From assembly GCA_018398585.1 (NCBI GenBank), contig JAGTTD010000011.1:33724164-33788163 (forward strand): a DNA stretch of 64,000 nt, read 5' to 3'. This DNA comes from Simmondsia chinensis. Taxonomy: Eukaryota; Streptophyta; Magnoliopsida; Caryophyllales; Simmondsiaceae. A program made the position numbers and the translations under genes. Shown in pieces: positions 1 to 10,080 of this stretch. The notes beneath the pieces were generated by a model. That model did no database searches. It was given only the letters and a program-made list of their open reading frames with translations, and had not been told where the DNA came from. The first letter of the stretch is position 1. Every line of letters begins with the position of its first letter.

Positions 1-620
1 TATAAATAACATTTTTTTTTCATTTATGTATGTTTTATATATATTTTATTAGAATAATAATACTATAAATCTTCAAAAAAGAAAAACTTATTATATACTT
101 GATATATATAATATATTTTATTAAATCACAAAAATAATAACATTAATTTATTTTTTATAATCTACTTATTTTATATTATATATTTATTTATACCGAATAT
201 TAAATTCACCTGCCCTTATATTATAAGAGGAGAAGTATGTCACCGTCCCAAACCGTCATACTAACTTCATTTGTGATTCAACATGTTGACCCCCTAACTA
301 CGGTTCCCACTTGTTCTATCTAGCTTCATCTCCACCGTCCGATCTTCATCCAACGGTCCAGAATTTTCAAACCCATTATGCTAAATGCCATCATTATCAT
401 TATCCCAAAGTCTAAAGTCTCAAACTACACCAATAATATATGGTCGTATTTGCTTCCTTCCTTTTACAAGTAACTCCATTTTCTGTTCGGTAGTGTTAAA
501 TTCAACGCAACTGTTGTTTCTGTCCGAGTATTTCTATTAAGAGTTATTCTAATAATAACAAAAATTGTAGTGGATGTAACACCACCCTTGCTTTTTTATA
601 ATTAAGTTATTTACTCTATT
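1..620. other. AT-rich intergenic DNA, nothing recognised
   Basis: Very AT-rich, with no long reading frame and no repeat family that I recognise. It may be distal upstream DNA of the CLE gene or degraded transposon sequence. Confidence 0.5.
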
Positions 621-628
621 GGTTCTTA

Positions 629-970
629 GGTCCTGTTTGATATATGAGAAGTAGATGTAGGAAGTTTGCAATTCATGGGAAGTACGGATTTTGCCTTTTG
701 TTTGATATGTAGGAAGTAGGTAGAATGTAAAAAATGGAAATTGCTAAGGAATTTCTAATTCCTTCAAAACGCAGGAAGTAACTTACCTAACCTCCCGAGG
801 TAAATTCTAATTCCTTCGTTTTTAGCTATTCTCCCCCAAGGAAGTTCTATCTCCCACCCTAACAACCAAACGTGTTTTACCTACTTCCTTGAAAGTTGGC
901 ACATGAATTAAATTCTCATGAAATACAACTTCCAATAGGGATTCAATTCATGTGGAAACCAAACGAGGCT
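629..970. mobile_element. Tourist/PIF-like MITE (342 bp)
   Basis: The left end reads GGTCCTGTTTGATAT and the reverse complement of the right end AGCCTCGTTTGGTTT, a pair of imperfect inverted ends. TTA flanks both sides (626-628 and 971-973), the 3-bp TSD typical of PIF/Harbinger-derived MITEs. It has no coding capacity. A related left end, with the same GTTTGATAT and GAAGTA phrases, starts near 25187. Confidence 0.6.
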
Positions 971-1590
971 TTAATGTTCGTAAATTTCTTAAACATAGAC
1001 CCTTGTCTTTTCTTCTGTTCAAGATTGTCTTTAACGCTTATAAATTTCTATTTAAATCGATCTATCGTCTTTTTTTCTTATTAAAAATAATCCTTTATTT
1101 TATTTTATGTCACAATTGACACCTCCTCTTTTTAATTTTTATAGATCAATAACTAGATAAGAGATCAATTTTGTCACAAAATAAAATATTAATAATTATT
1201 TTAAAGAAAATAAAAAAAATAAAAAATTAATTTGAACAAACATACAAACTTTAAAAATTATTTAAAAAAAAAAAAACGAAAGACAAATTTAAATAAATAT
1301 ACCAACCCGGAAGATCAATGAAGTAAATAACATACTACCACTTTTCAAACAAGACACTTATTTTCAACTCCATCCTCATATATAAATCATATATTCTTTG
1401 AAATAAAACCCAAAAAACACAAATTTGAGCTGACATTCCTTTCACATTTCACATACAAAACTAGCCTCCCCTCTCTTCCTCCCTTCATGCCCATATAAAC
1501 ACAAACAAACCCGAGCTCACGATTTCAGATCCTAAGATTTTAACTTCGATAGTGTTTTAGCTACTGTACTAGAGTTCCATTAGCCACGTA

Positions 1591-1597
1591 TATATAA
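1591..1597 (+). promoter_or_regulatory. Putative TATA box of the CLE gene
   Basis: TATATAAA lies about 50-58 bases before the start codon at 1649. It is followed by a CT-rich stretch (1617-1645) that could be the short 5' leader. It is placed by position and sequence only. Confidence 0.45.
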
Positions 1598-1648
1598 ACA
1601 CGTTACATACCCAATTTTCTCTTTCTGTATCTCGAATTTTCTCCGAAT

Positions 1649-1897
1649 ATGAATCGTTTTGGCCTCTCCGTAATCCTCATAGCAGTATTGCTCGTAGTGT
1701 GTAGTACAACACCGAAATGCCAAGCAGCTCGAAGGATCTTCTCAACGTTATCATCATCATCCTCTACTGATCGAAATCAACAGGTAACGTTTCACTCTTC
1801 GTCAACTGCTAGTCTAAACCATCAACGATCTGGAGATCTCGAGTCTGAATTGCGAAAGGTGCCAACGGGATCCAACCCTCTTCACAATAAACGATGA
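1649..1897 (+). CDS. CLE-family signalling peptide precursor (82 aa)
   Basis: Small secreted precursor of a CLE (CLAVATA3/ESR-related) peptide. Family members are processed in the apoplast to 12-13 residue ligands read by leucine-rich-repeat receptor kinases. Residues 1-26 form a signal peptide with a hydrophobic core ending at CQA. Residues 27-68 are a variable Ser-rich linker. Residues 69-80 are the CLE motif RKVPTGSNPLHN, followed by only KR and a TGA stop. This fits the family: single exon, about 80 aa, motif at the C terminus. The CAGGTAACG near 1781 could act as a splice donor, but the frame stays open through it and CLE genes are usually intronless. Motif position 7, normally proline (hydroxylated and arabinosylated in many CLEs), is Ser here. 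The receptor and the closest CLE number cannot be assigned. Confidence 0.9.
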   Translation: MNRFGLSVILIAVLLVVCSTTPKCQAARRIFSTLSSSSSTDRNQQVTFHSSSTASLNHQRSGDLESELRKVPTGSNPLHNKR

Positions 1898-2006
1898 TTT
1901 TTGTTAGTTTGAAGAAATATCCAAGAAGTTCATGATTTTGCAACATGGCTGCTATTACAGGTGCATTTGTATTTATATATGGTATTAATTTTAGGATATG
2001 ATTTAT

Positions 2007-2123
2007 GGTGGTGTTATTATTAGAGCAAAAAATACTAATAATGTGATTTATAATGAATAACGGCCACGAATTTTCATAAATATACTCCAATATTAATATT
2101 TTTGCTCTGACAATAACATTACC
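2007..2123. mobile_element. Short MITE, family M1 (about 117 bp)
   Basis: Imperfect terminal inverted repeats: the left end has TGTTATTATTAGAGCAAAA and the reverse complement of the right end ATGTTATTGTCAGAGCAAAA. The centre contains a conserved AATGAATAACGGCCAC-like stretch. Related copies are at about 48490-48590, 54833-54937 and 63699-63774, with a looser one at 20172-20519. There is no coding capacity. Confidence 0.6.
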
Positions 2124-3150
2124 AATGATTTATTGTACATGTAGTGGGCTTTAGTATCTTTGTTTTTACAAGAAGGGCCTTCTTGGTTAAATCATCTGGC
2201 AATTCATGATTTGATTGATTATAATAACAATATTTTACATTTGAAAGGATATATGTATGATGGGTGTAAAGAAAAGGATCGAGAAGGGCAGTCTGTTTGT
2301 TATATATATAACAGAAAAAATATATTTTTAAAAGGAGCAAAAAGGATAACATGTTTTTAAAAGAAAAGCAAGAAAAAATTGACTTTATTAATAGTCGTCA
2401 TATCTTCTTTTCAATTATCACGTTATTTTTTCGGCTGTGACTTTTTCTTTTCAATTACCACTTTATTATTCCAATTACCCATTAATTGATACAACCAATG
2501 CGCTTCTTGTTCCTTTTTTTAAACATGACTTATTTTATATGGGTCAAGCTAACCCGTGGGCTCAGATTTGAGAGAGAGAGGCCGAACAAAAAAAAAAAAA
2601 AAAAAAAAAACCCTTTTTCCCTCTTAATCAATTTCTCTCTCTCTCAAACTTGTGCCCATTTACCCATTATATATATATATATATATGGTAAAAGAATGCC
2701 CTTTTGATCCTTTTTTTTAAATATTATACCCCGTTAAAGTTTTTTTTTTTTTTTTTTAAAATATATAGATGTACACTAAGTTTGATGGAGGGTGTTGTAA
2801 AGGAGGCATAAAAATAAAAAGTTATAGATTGATATATATATATACTTCTGTTGTGCTAGCTTGCACGTTCACTTATACTACACATTTTTAGTTCTCATAT
2901 CTTGTATTCTTTTTCTTCATTGCTTTTTTTTAGTTAATTAGTGACAAAGTCGCGATACAAATCAGGCAACTTGATCAAATGAGCCCTGAAACTACCATGC
3001 TAATTATTACCAAATTCTATATGAATGATTGAAAATTCTCAAGTAATTTGATTCAATAAATGCAGTTTTTACATGGATCAAGTATGAAAGTGTGTTTTAT
3101 ATGAATATTAATATCATTTGATCCATATATGATGTTATTAATCTGTGCAA
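2124..3150. other. Intergenic DNA with simple repeats
   Basis: It holds an A tract (about 2588-2610), AT dinucleotide runs (about 2669-2685 and 2832-2843) and T tracts. No coding or RNA gene is recognised. Confidence 0.5.
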
Positions 3151-3166
3151 CAACATATTAGTAGAC

Positions 3167-3203
3167 TACAACAACAACAGGCTCAGTGCCTCAAGGGCTT
3201 CCA
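3167..3203 (-). mobile_element. 37-bp 5'-truncated SINE end with TSD
   Basis: Read on the minus strand, the piece carries only the last bases of the shared SINE 3' module (GAAGCCCTTGAGGCACTGAG) and a TTG-rich tail. It is bracketed by 16-bp near-identical direct repeats at 3151-3166 and 3204-3219 (one mismatch). It is therefore a very short but complete retroposition event, not an eroded long copy. Confidence 0.75.
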
Positions 3204-3399
3204 CAACATATTGGTAGACTGATTTTTATTATCGAAAAGGGAGAGTTTGTCGGAATTGCGTTTAGTTTTAAGGATAATATTTTACTCCTCTCATTGCCAC
3301 AGTAAAGTCTTGTGGGGCAATGAGTCCAGTGTGTTGTAGAAATTTCTGGAGATTTTATTGCTCAACATAATTATATTTATCTGTTATGAGCATTGAAAA

Positions 3400-3657
3400 A
3401 AAAGAAAAAGAAAAAAGCAACATTTTAGTACTCCAAGGGCTCCGGCCTAAGTAGGGTTTAGGGGGATGGATGTACGCAGCCTTCCCTCTTCAAGATGCTA
3501 CCCTGAAGGGAGGCTGTTTCCAAGAAGCCTCAACCTGAGGAATGCAACACAAGGACTTCTCAAAAGGTCACACATCTTGGTACTACTCTTGCCCAAACAT
3601 GCTTAACTTTGGAGTTCTGATGGGATCCGTTGCTTGTGTGTTGGTACCCTCTTAGAT
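3400..3657 (-). mobile_element. 5S rRNA-headed SINE, long subfamily
   Basis: On the minus strand the 5' half is a diverged 5S rRNA gene: GGATCCCATCAGAACTCC, the AGTTAAGC box A region, the GAGTAGTA stretch, and the GATG.GTGACC box C region followed by GTGTTGCA. It runs into the shared 3' module (AACAGCCTCCC, GGCTGCGTACA, CGGAGCCCTTG). Perfect 18-bp direct repeats at 3382-3399 and 3658-3675 are the TSD. The 3' end lies towards 3400 and is A-rich on the element strand's complement. Confidence 0.9.
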
Positions 3658-3675
3658 TGTTATGAGCATTGAAAA

Positions 3676-4468
3676 TATTCTATATACGTTTCTCCGTTCA
3701 TTGTTGCTTCTTCAATTTTGTTATTGAGCAACTTGGGCTGTTTCTAGTCTATCAATGTAAAGGTATGCTACAATGATGGACATCTTATTAATCCCATGGT
3801 TGGAGTGCCATTTGGTCCCTTGTACTGATATGGGAATATAAATTGTTAGGCAAAATAACCAAGATATGTGTTCAATTTAGATATCAAAGCTAGATTTAAA
3901 TGAAAATTGAGAAGCAAAGAGAGAAAGCTAAACAATAACACCAAGATTTACGTGAAAAACCTCCCAAATAAGAGAAAAACCAGTGGTGGAAATAGAAAAC
4001 TTTCACTATGATTGATAATAGAGGATATAAGCAGGCAAAGGCAGAAAAGAGCATTACAACAAGCGCGTGCGTGCGCGTGCACATATATATATATAGAGGC
4101 AAGACTGAAAGCCTAGCTCACAAGGGTATATTGAGCCAAAGTTATTAATAAGGCCCATAGTACGGGGGGTTTCGAGCCCGATCCCTTCGATCCACCTTAA
4201 ATTTTTGCTTCGAAGTAGAGACTTAGATTCAAGACATGGTACGACATAAATGAATTTAAGGCAACGATGTCCATTCACAACAAATCTACAAATTTTCTTC
4301 TTGTGGCTAATTAAAGTCATACTTTATTCACCTAAACGCACAATTTGGATGCTTTAAGTTCTCATTTGATACCGTCAGAAAATTGAATAAAGAAAGTGTA
4401 CTTTTTGAAACTCAATGAGAAAAAAATATGAAGTTTGTTTTTTTATGAGTATGAATTACACAGATTTT
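3676..4468. other. Intergenic DNA, no gene recognised
   Basis: Contains an alternating GC/AT purine-pyrimidine run near 4060-4095 (GCGTGCGTGCGCGTGCACATATAT). There is no convincing coding frame. The 3890-3970 stretch resembles a generic plant repeat phrase (caagatttacgtg), but its family is unclear. Confidence 0.4.
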
Positions 4469-4481
4469 TATGTTTTTAAAA

Positions 4482-4626
4482 CAACCACCACCTTTTTAGT
4501 GCTACAAGGGCTCCCGCCGAGGCATGATTGGGGGAGAAGTAAGATTTATGGAACCTTACCCCTTAAGGGTATTACACTAAAGAGAGGTTGTATCTGAGTT
4601 CCCCCAACTCTGAAAAGCAAGAAGCC
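4482..4626 (-). mobile_element. SINE without 5S head (145 bp)
   Basis: Minus-strand copy of the shared 3' module (CCCTTAAGGGGTAAGGTTCC ... GGCGGGAGCCCTTG) with a GGTGGTGGTTGTT tail. Before the module there are only about 17 bases, ending TTGCTTTTCAG. Direct repeats 4469-4481 and 4627-4640 (one extra T) are the TSD. Confidence 0.75.
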
Positions 4627-4640
4627 TATGTTTTTTAAAA

Positions 4641-5734
4641 GAGAATACAAAACAATTTCGATCTCTCATGCTACAACTTGCCTAAATCTTATACTAGTAT
4701 TTATAGCCACCCACAAATTAACTCTAGTATTGTCCGTAAAAGACCCATAGAAGATTTGAGTCAAATTTGACCCCAAATCAAGTCACGTTCTACGCTCCAT
4801 AGATATGGCTATTACCGAATAAAAGGAGGCTCTATAGCTTCCACTTGGAACGCCATGGGCACAAAATCTTACGCTTGAAACAATAAAATATTACGCAACT
4901 GCATTGGTGAACAAGTACCCGAAGAGTGCAGGAGCAATTAGATTGTTATAGCCTACATAGTCAAACTGTAAGAAATGGAAAACAGGCGTGTTGCAAATTT
5001 GCAACTCGTTCATGGGCATTTTTGTAATTTTATATTTAGGGTTTATGTGTTTCCCTTAAATTCAATGCGCGATCATAATCTGCTTCTCATTTTAGAATTA
5101 TTAAATACAAACTTCTAACATTTTCTTTCTCAATTCAGTAAACTCTAAATTTCTTTAATTTTGACATGTTCAACGTCGTTTTGTTGCTTACGCTCCGTAT
5201 CACCAGCATTTTGGGGGCAATTCTAACAATGGCAATTTGAGTAATCAATGAGATGACAAAGTTTGAGGGACAACCCACTCGTATTAAGAAGAGTAGGTCA
5301 GAGAATAAGAAGGGAGAGTAAATTCATAATTATTATCATTAAATTAAATTTAATTCAAACCCAGCTACCTGTCGCAATTATTTTATGAATCAAGAAGTCC
5401 CCATCTTGCACTTAGAATTTGTGTTTCCCTCTGGGCCCTTAATAGTTAATACCCCCTGCATTTATTCCATTCAGCAAATACTGATAAGTACTTTACATGT
5501 GAATCTAGTAAGAATTATAAGAATTTTGAGATAAAAAAGATTATGTAAGTCTAGTGAATTTCTACATCTAATATCGATTGCTTTTAGAATAAAGTCTCAC
5601 TTAAACTCATACGGGAAACTTAGTAAAATTTTGAGTTTGTTATTGTTCTAATATTAACAAAAAAAATATCATGTTAACAACACTAACCTTCATTTGACTT
5701 AAATTTTATAAATATTGTTCCATCTTTACTTTTT
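4641..5734. other. Intergenic DNA, no gene recognised
   Basis: Moderately AT-rich, with no coding frame, RNA gene or transposon boundary that I can defend. Confidence 0.4.
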
Positions 5735-5870
5735 AGAATTGGGGTGCCTTTCAAAAACAACCTCCCTACATGTAGCATTTTGCAGGGGTAAGACTACATA
5801 CAACTCATCATTCCCAAACCCTAACATGACGGGAGTCTCTTAAAGGCATTGAGTTTGTTGTTGTATATTA
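5735..5870 (+). mobile_element. Degenerate SINE with short head
   Basis: Plus-strand copy: AATTGGGGTGCC, AACAACCTCCC, GGGGTAAGACTACATAC, CAAACCCTAACATGACGGGAGTCTCTTAAAGGCATTG (read as separate blocks), then TTTGTTGTTGT. The preceding head (TATAAATATTGTTCC then CTTTACTTTTTAG) matches the head of the copy at 18299-18478. The TSD is not clear. Confidence 0.7.
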
Positions 5871-5948
5871 AATACATAAATTATAATAAGGTGAATATAC
5901 CCATAATATTACTGCAATTTAAAGTCCCGCTCAACATACATGTGAACG

Positions 5949-6167
5949 ATCGACCAATGTGAACGTGGCTGTATGCTCGTCCTTTTCTTCTTTCTGTTTT
6001 TCTTGGTGTAGTAGAGAGGCTAATGTGGCTGCCCATGAAGCGGCTAAGTTACATAGATTGGGAACCTGTTCCTATGACCGGGTGGTTAATCCGCCTCCCT
6101 CTGTTTGTCTGCCGTTGTAATTAATCATCTTCTATAGAGCGTCTTTGGGCTTTTCGTTCCAAAAAAA
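5949..6167 (+). mobile_element. 5'-truncated LINE fragment with RNase H-like end
   Basis: A 219-bp insert ending in about ten A residues. It is flanked by 16-bp repeats, 5933-5948 and 6168-6183 (one mismatch), which are the TSD. About 6014-6115 translates as REANVAAHEAAKLHRLGT and then a PPPSVCLPL-stop end. That is the pattern of the RNase H-like C-terminus of plant LINE-type reverse transcriptases (REAN..AH..A). It is non-functional by truncation. Confidence 0.7.
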
Positions 6168-6363
6168 AACATACATGGGAACGTGGGACCGACTAAACGC
6201 AAATAAATTTTCAGGGTTTTCATAGCAGGAAATACTTTTATAGTAAGGAAACAGAGCAGTGAAAAAGCTTTCAAGGTGGAAAATAATGAGGTGACAAAAA
6301 GCTACGTGTAAGATTTGTGCAACCAATGACTTACAATTGTTATCTTATCCTTCTGTTAATTAA

Positions 6364-6721
6364 GGGTTATTTACCTCAAAGTTCTCTATACTTTATTTAT
6401 TAAGATAATTTAGTCCCTATACAATTTAAAATGTGTCAATTTAGTCCTTAAGAAGAAATTTAAGTTAAGTTTTTAATAAAATTTTTAATAGTTCAGCCAC
6501 AAATTGGGTTAAATTAAATAAATGGATAAATTTATAATAAGCTACTTGCATCTAACACAATTTTGCTGTTCAAAATTACGTCATTAACTTAACTTAAATT
6601 TGACCAACGGACTGAATTGACATATTTTGAATTATTCAAGGACTAAATAGACATAATTAAAAGTAAAATGACCAAATTGACACAATAAACAAAGTACATG
6701 GACCTTTGGCGTAAATAACCC
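6364..6721. mobile_element. MITE family M2 (GGGTTATTTAC ends)
   Basis: Long imperfect inverted repeats: the left end has GGGTTATTTACCTCAAAG then TTTAGTCC, and the right end, reverse-complemented, has GGGTTATTTACGCCAAAG then a TTTGGTC. The body repeats 'gactaaattgacac' phrases in both directions. Other copies are at 14079-14321, 37381-37733 and 57072-57453. No coding capacity. Confidence 0.75.
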
Positions 6722-7244
6722 ATTTTTTATTATACCGGGAAAGAGTACAATTTTTATCCAATCTTGACGGATAAAAAGTCTTAACCACTATATAATTAAT
6801 TTCACTCACGATTGTAGTAGATTGTGTGCAAGTGCAACATCATTTGCTTCCCACATCAAAATGGCATACATAAAAAGATATTAACAAAAGCTAGCACGCT
6901 AAAAGATGTTCGTACAGTAATTTATCTTTCAACACCCTAGGTCAGAGGTCTTAAATTTAAAGCTCATCATCCCCTCCTTGCAGTGTTGGTTTCCCTACGT
7001 AGATGTCAGGACTCTTGACTGATCTAAGAAATGAACGAGAGAGGACAAATAATATACACTTTAGGCCTTAGACCCTCCAGGCGTCTGCTATATAATTAAT
7101 TTTATTAAAAGAGGGTCAACTCTACATAACATTATTTTTGCTTCTCTAGTCACAATGGGGGCAAACTTAACAAGATGATGTGACACTGATTCACAGTACA
7201 AAAGTAGTGGAACTCTGGAACAGTCAAAAGGATTTTAATTAAGC
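6722..7244. other. Intergenic DNA, no gene recognised
   Basis: No coding frame or defined repeat recognised. Confidence 0.4.
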
Positions 7245-7259
7245 ACAATATACAAGTTT

Positions 7260-7376
7260 CTTGGAAACAGCCTCTTGTTAGGATATCACCCTAAAAGGGT
7301 AAGGCTGCGTACACCCCACCCCTCCTAGACCCTGCTTACGCGGGAGTCCGTAAGGCACTGGATCTGTTATTGTTGT
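7260..7376 (+). mobile_element. 5'-truncated SINE with perfect TSD
   Basis: Contains only the shared 3' module, starting at CTTGGAAACAGCCTC. It continues with GGGTAAGGCTGCGTACA, AGACCCTGCTTACGCGGGAG, GGCACTGG and TTATTGTTGT. Perfect 15-bp direct repeats, 7245-7259 and 7377-7391, enclose it. Confidence 0.9.
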
Positions 7377-7391
7377 ACAATATACAAGTTT

Positions 7392-8477
7392 AATTATGAT
7401 GAACAAAGACAAACCTCCATTTCCTATAAGATAGCTCTGCATCTTCTCTGCATTGACTGTACAGTTACACGACACCAACCTCGGCCCCCGGCTACGTTTG
7501 CAAGGAGAACATTCCTTTTGTTCATCCACATTACTCGTTTACTCATCTCTCTTTGCTTTGCTTCTACCTACCAAAATGGCCATTTTATCGTCCCATTAGG
7601 ATAAAACATCATCAATGATTTATGTGATAACTTCACCTGTTTTGTTTGTATAAAAACTCGGACAATAGAGTCTTGCTCTTATATAAAGCTACCGATTGGA
7701 GCCTCTAGGATACTATGATTTAGGTTCAAACCCCTGCAATGCACTTATCTACCGAATACAAGCGTACATAACTCAATATACTGAGTCATCGGAAAAAATG
7801 CAAAGCTAAAGCTCCATATAATACAACGTATTATAGTTGGATCGAGGAAGTTAACCAAATATTATAATCAGCAAGTAATCACATGATTATAATAAACCTC
7901 ACCATAAGAGGGAGAAAAGGGGGGGAATGAACTCAATATACTAATTCAATAAAAAAAAAAATTATTTCTAATAAAGTATTCTAAAAAATAATAATTTAAC
8001 AGTATGACCAAATATTAACTGAGTTAGAGAGACTTGACAACAAGCAAAATGTCCCATAAAATGGTGTGTATCATTTTATCCACCCAAGAAATATGCTGCA
8101 ACTACTCGAGCTATTGATTAGCTAACTTCAGTAAGCAATAGAGGCCACGGCAAGAAGAACTACAAAATCACTTCCTTTTGCTGCTAAGAATAATCTTTTA
8201 ACATCCAGAACAATATAGAAATAGGCTGCAATGTCACAGAAACAAAATGTTCTAAATTCATGAAGCAAAAATCTAAAATCTAGGCCTTAAAACAGGAAAA
8301 TATGACAATGAGGCAACCTTATCAGTCCTCTCGAATGATGTTAATCAGGACGCTCCTTCATCTACGCGGGATCTAAATGAAATCGCCATGCATATGCATG
8401 TCGAATAATACAAATCTGGGTCACAGATAAGCAAGCATTGATACCTTTGCCTCGGCAGTGGGAGATGCAGGGAAGGA
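7392..8477. other. Intergenic DNA with one weak tRNA-like B box
   Basis: GGTTCAAACCC near 7723-7733 looks like a pol III B box with a weak A-box candidate about 25 bases before it. It may be an old tRNA-derived SINE, but no ends are visible. The rest shows no genes. Confidence 0.35.
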
Positions 8478-9073
8478 TGATACAAACCGAAGGAGGTTCC
8501 ATCCCAAAACCAATTGACAATGAGTGGAGTAACTCCTTGGCATATATATTGGCCCACCCTTTCATAAACCACCGATGTGGGATGGGGTCTTTTTCCTGTA
8601 ACAAACCACCACGCTTCTGCATTTCGGGTCCTCGCGAGTTGGCTTTGCACTAGATTTCTAGTCTCGGGTGAACACTGCAATTCCGACGTCACCACCACGC
8701 GATGGACATGGCTTTGCACTAGAGTTATTCTAGTCCCGGGTGAACACTGCAATACCGACGTCATCATTTGAGATTCGGAAAGCTACATCGGTTCTTTTTG
8801 AAAGGTGGCAATCGACCTTGAGACATGTCACGCATAGGCCCCCATAAGACTATTGCGTGACATCGGCCCCCCATATGACTGGTGAACGGCTTCGGCCCCC
8901 CATATGACCGGCAATTCACGGCACAAAATCGGTGGCTCTGATACCAATGATACAGACCGAAGGAGGTTCCATCCCAAAACCAATTGGCAATGAGTGGAGT
9001 AACTCCTTGGCATATATATTGGCCCACCCTTTCATAAACTACCGATGTGGGATGGGGTCTTTTTCCTGTATCA
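8478..9073 (-). mobile_element. TRIM retrotransposon (596 bp), complete
   Basis: Two 126-bp LTRs at 8478-8603 and 8948-9073 differ at only a few bases. They have inverted termini TGATACAG/CTGTATCA (one end altered in the left LTR). AAGGA flanks both sides (8473-8477 and 9074-9078), an exact 5-bp TSD. Just inside the right LTR the minus strand reads TTGGTATCAGAGCC, the initiator-Met tRNA primer site, so the right LTR is the 5' LTR. The internal 344 bases contain two tandem units of about 65 bp (GGCTTTGCACTAG ... CCGACGTCA) and repeated CCCCCATATGAC blocks. There is no coding capacity. A diverged LTR-like fragment is at about 55690-55760. Confidence 0.9.
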
Positions 9074-9184
9074 AAGGAGTTCATCGATCTTTTGGATTCA
9101 TCTTCAGAGGCACAATCTGAACATAAGAAGTGATCCAACTTCCCTTGTTGAAACCCAAACTTCACGTACATTTTAGCTATTCAA

Positions 9185-9435
9185 CAACAATAACAACAGA
9201 TCCAGTGCCTCAAGGGCTCCCGCCTAAGCGGGGTCTGAGGGATGGATGTATGCAGCCTTACCCCTTCAGGGTGTAACCCTGCCGAGAGGTTGTTTCCGAG
9301 GACCCCCAACCTTATAGGGTTGGCAACACGAGGACTTTCCAGGAAATCACCCATCTTGATACTACTCTCGCCCAAGCACGCTTAACTTCGGAGTTCTAAT
9401 GAGATCTGATGCATTAGTGCCTAGTAAATGAACCC
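9185..9435 (-). mobile_element. 5S rRNA-headed SINE, full-length long subfamily
   Basis: The minus strand starts at the position of the 5S rRNA 5' end (GGGTTC...GGCACTAATGCATC). It continues with the 5S internal promoter blocks (AGTTAAGCGTGCTTGGGC, GAGAGTAGTA, AGATGGGTGA) and GTCCTCGTGTTGC. The shared 3' module follows, ending GGCACTGGATCTGTTGTTATTGTTG (read as two blocks). Perfect 18-bp TSDs at 9167-9184 and 9436-9453. It preserves the complete 5S head best. Confidence 0.92.
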
Positions 9436-9453
9436 TACATTTTAGCTATTCAA

Positions 9454-10080
9454 TTTGCAGAATTTGAAGTTCCTGTATCCATGGAGCATTGATTTTCTTC
9501 ATAATTTGAGATGGTAAGCTATGGAGCTTTGATGTTCAAAACTGAATCTCCTAGCTTAGCCAGAGTCCAGCGAAGTTATGGGGTTCCCAAAGTCACTTCG
9601 AGCTTTGGCTAGGCAAGCACCGAGAGATTTTGGCAGCTATCATTTTGTCAATTTGACTGACATTCCACTTGCTATGGAAAAATACCCAAGAACTAGATTC
9701 AATTTAAGTACAAAAATAAAAATCTCAAAGAAATTGAAAAAAGAAACAAGGAGAAGATAGTAACACACAGATTTATATAGACAACCTTTAACGACGGAGT
9801 AGAAACTAATCCACTAAACCCAGGAGGAGAAGATATAACCACATGCCACTCATGTATCCATATATAGACGCCCTAAAACTCCAATTTCCCTAGACGGGCC
9901 AAAGCAAAAAATAAAAGGTTCACAGGGGGCAATGGACCTAAGACCTCTTCTACCACCACAAACCTCCACTTTCGAATCGAGATATAAATTTGAAGCACAA
10001 TATAACACCACTCAAACACGAGCATGTAACCAATAATATTAGGATCCTTACCTTTCTACATGAGCTTAGGCAGCACTTAC
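9454..10080. other. Intergenic DNA, no gene recognised
   Basis: No coding frame with family support. The stretch around 9690-9790 looks like generic repeat sequence. Confidence 0.4.

Noticed and set aside
7715..7740. tRNA gene
   Set aside because: A B-box-like GGTTCAAACCC exists but I could not fold an acceptor stem or find a good A box.
8345..9171. Open frames of 135-140 codons on the minus strand
   Set aside because: They run through the TRIM LTRs and its internal repeats; no protein family resemblance.
9300..9435. A functional 5S rRNA gene
   Set aside because: Each 5S-like stretch is fused to a SINE 3' module and most are bracketed by TSDs; the sequences differ from 5S at many sites and no T-run terminator follows the 5S part.
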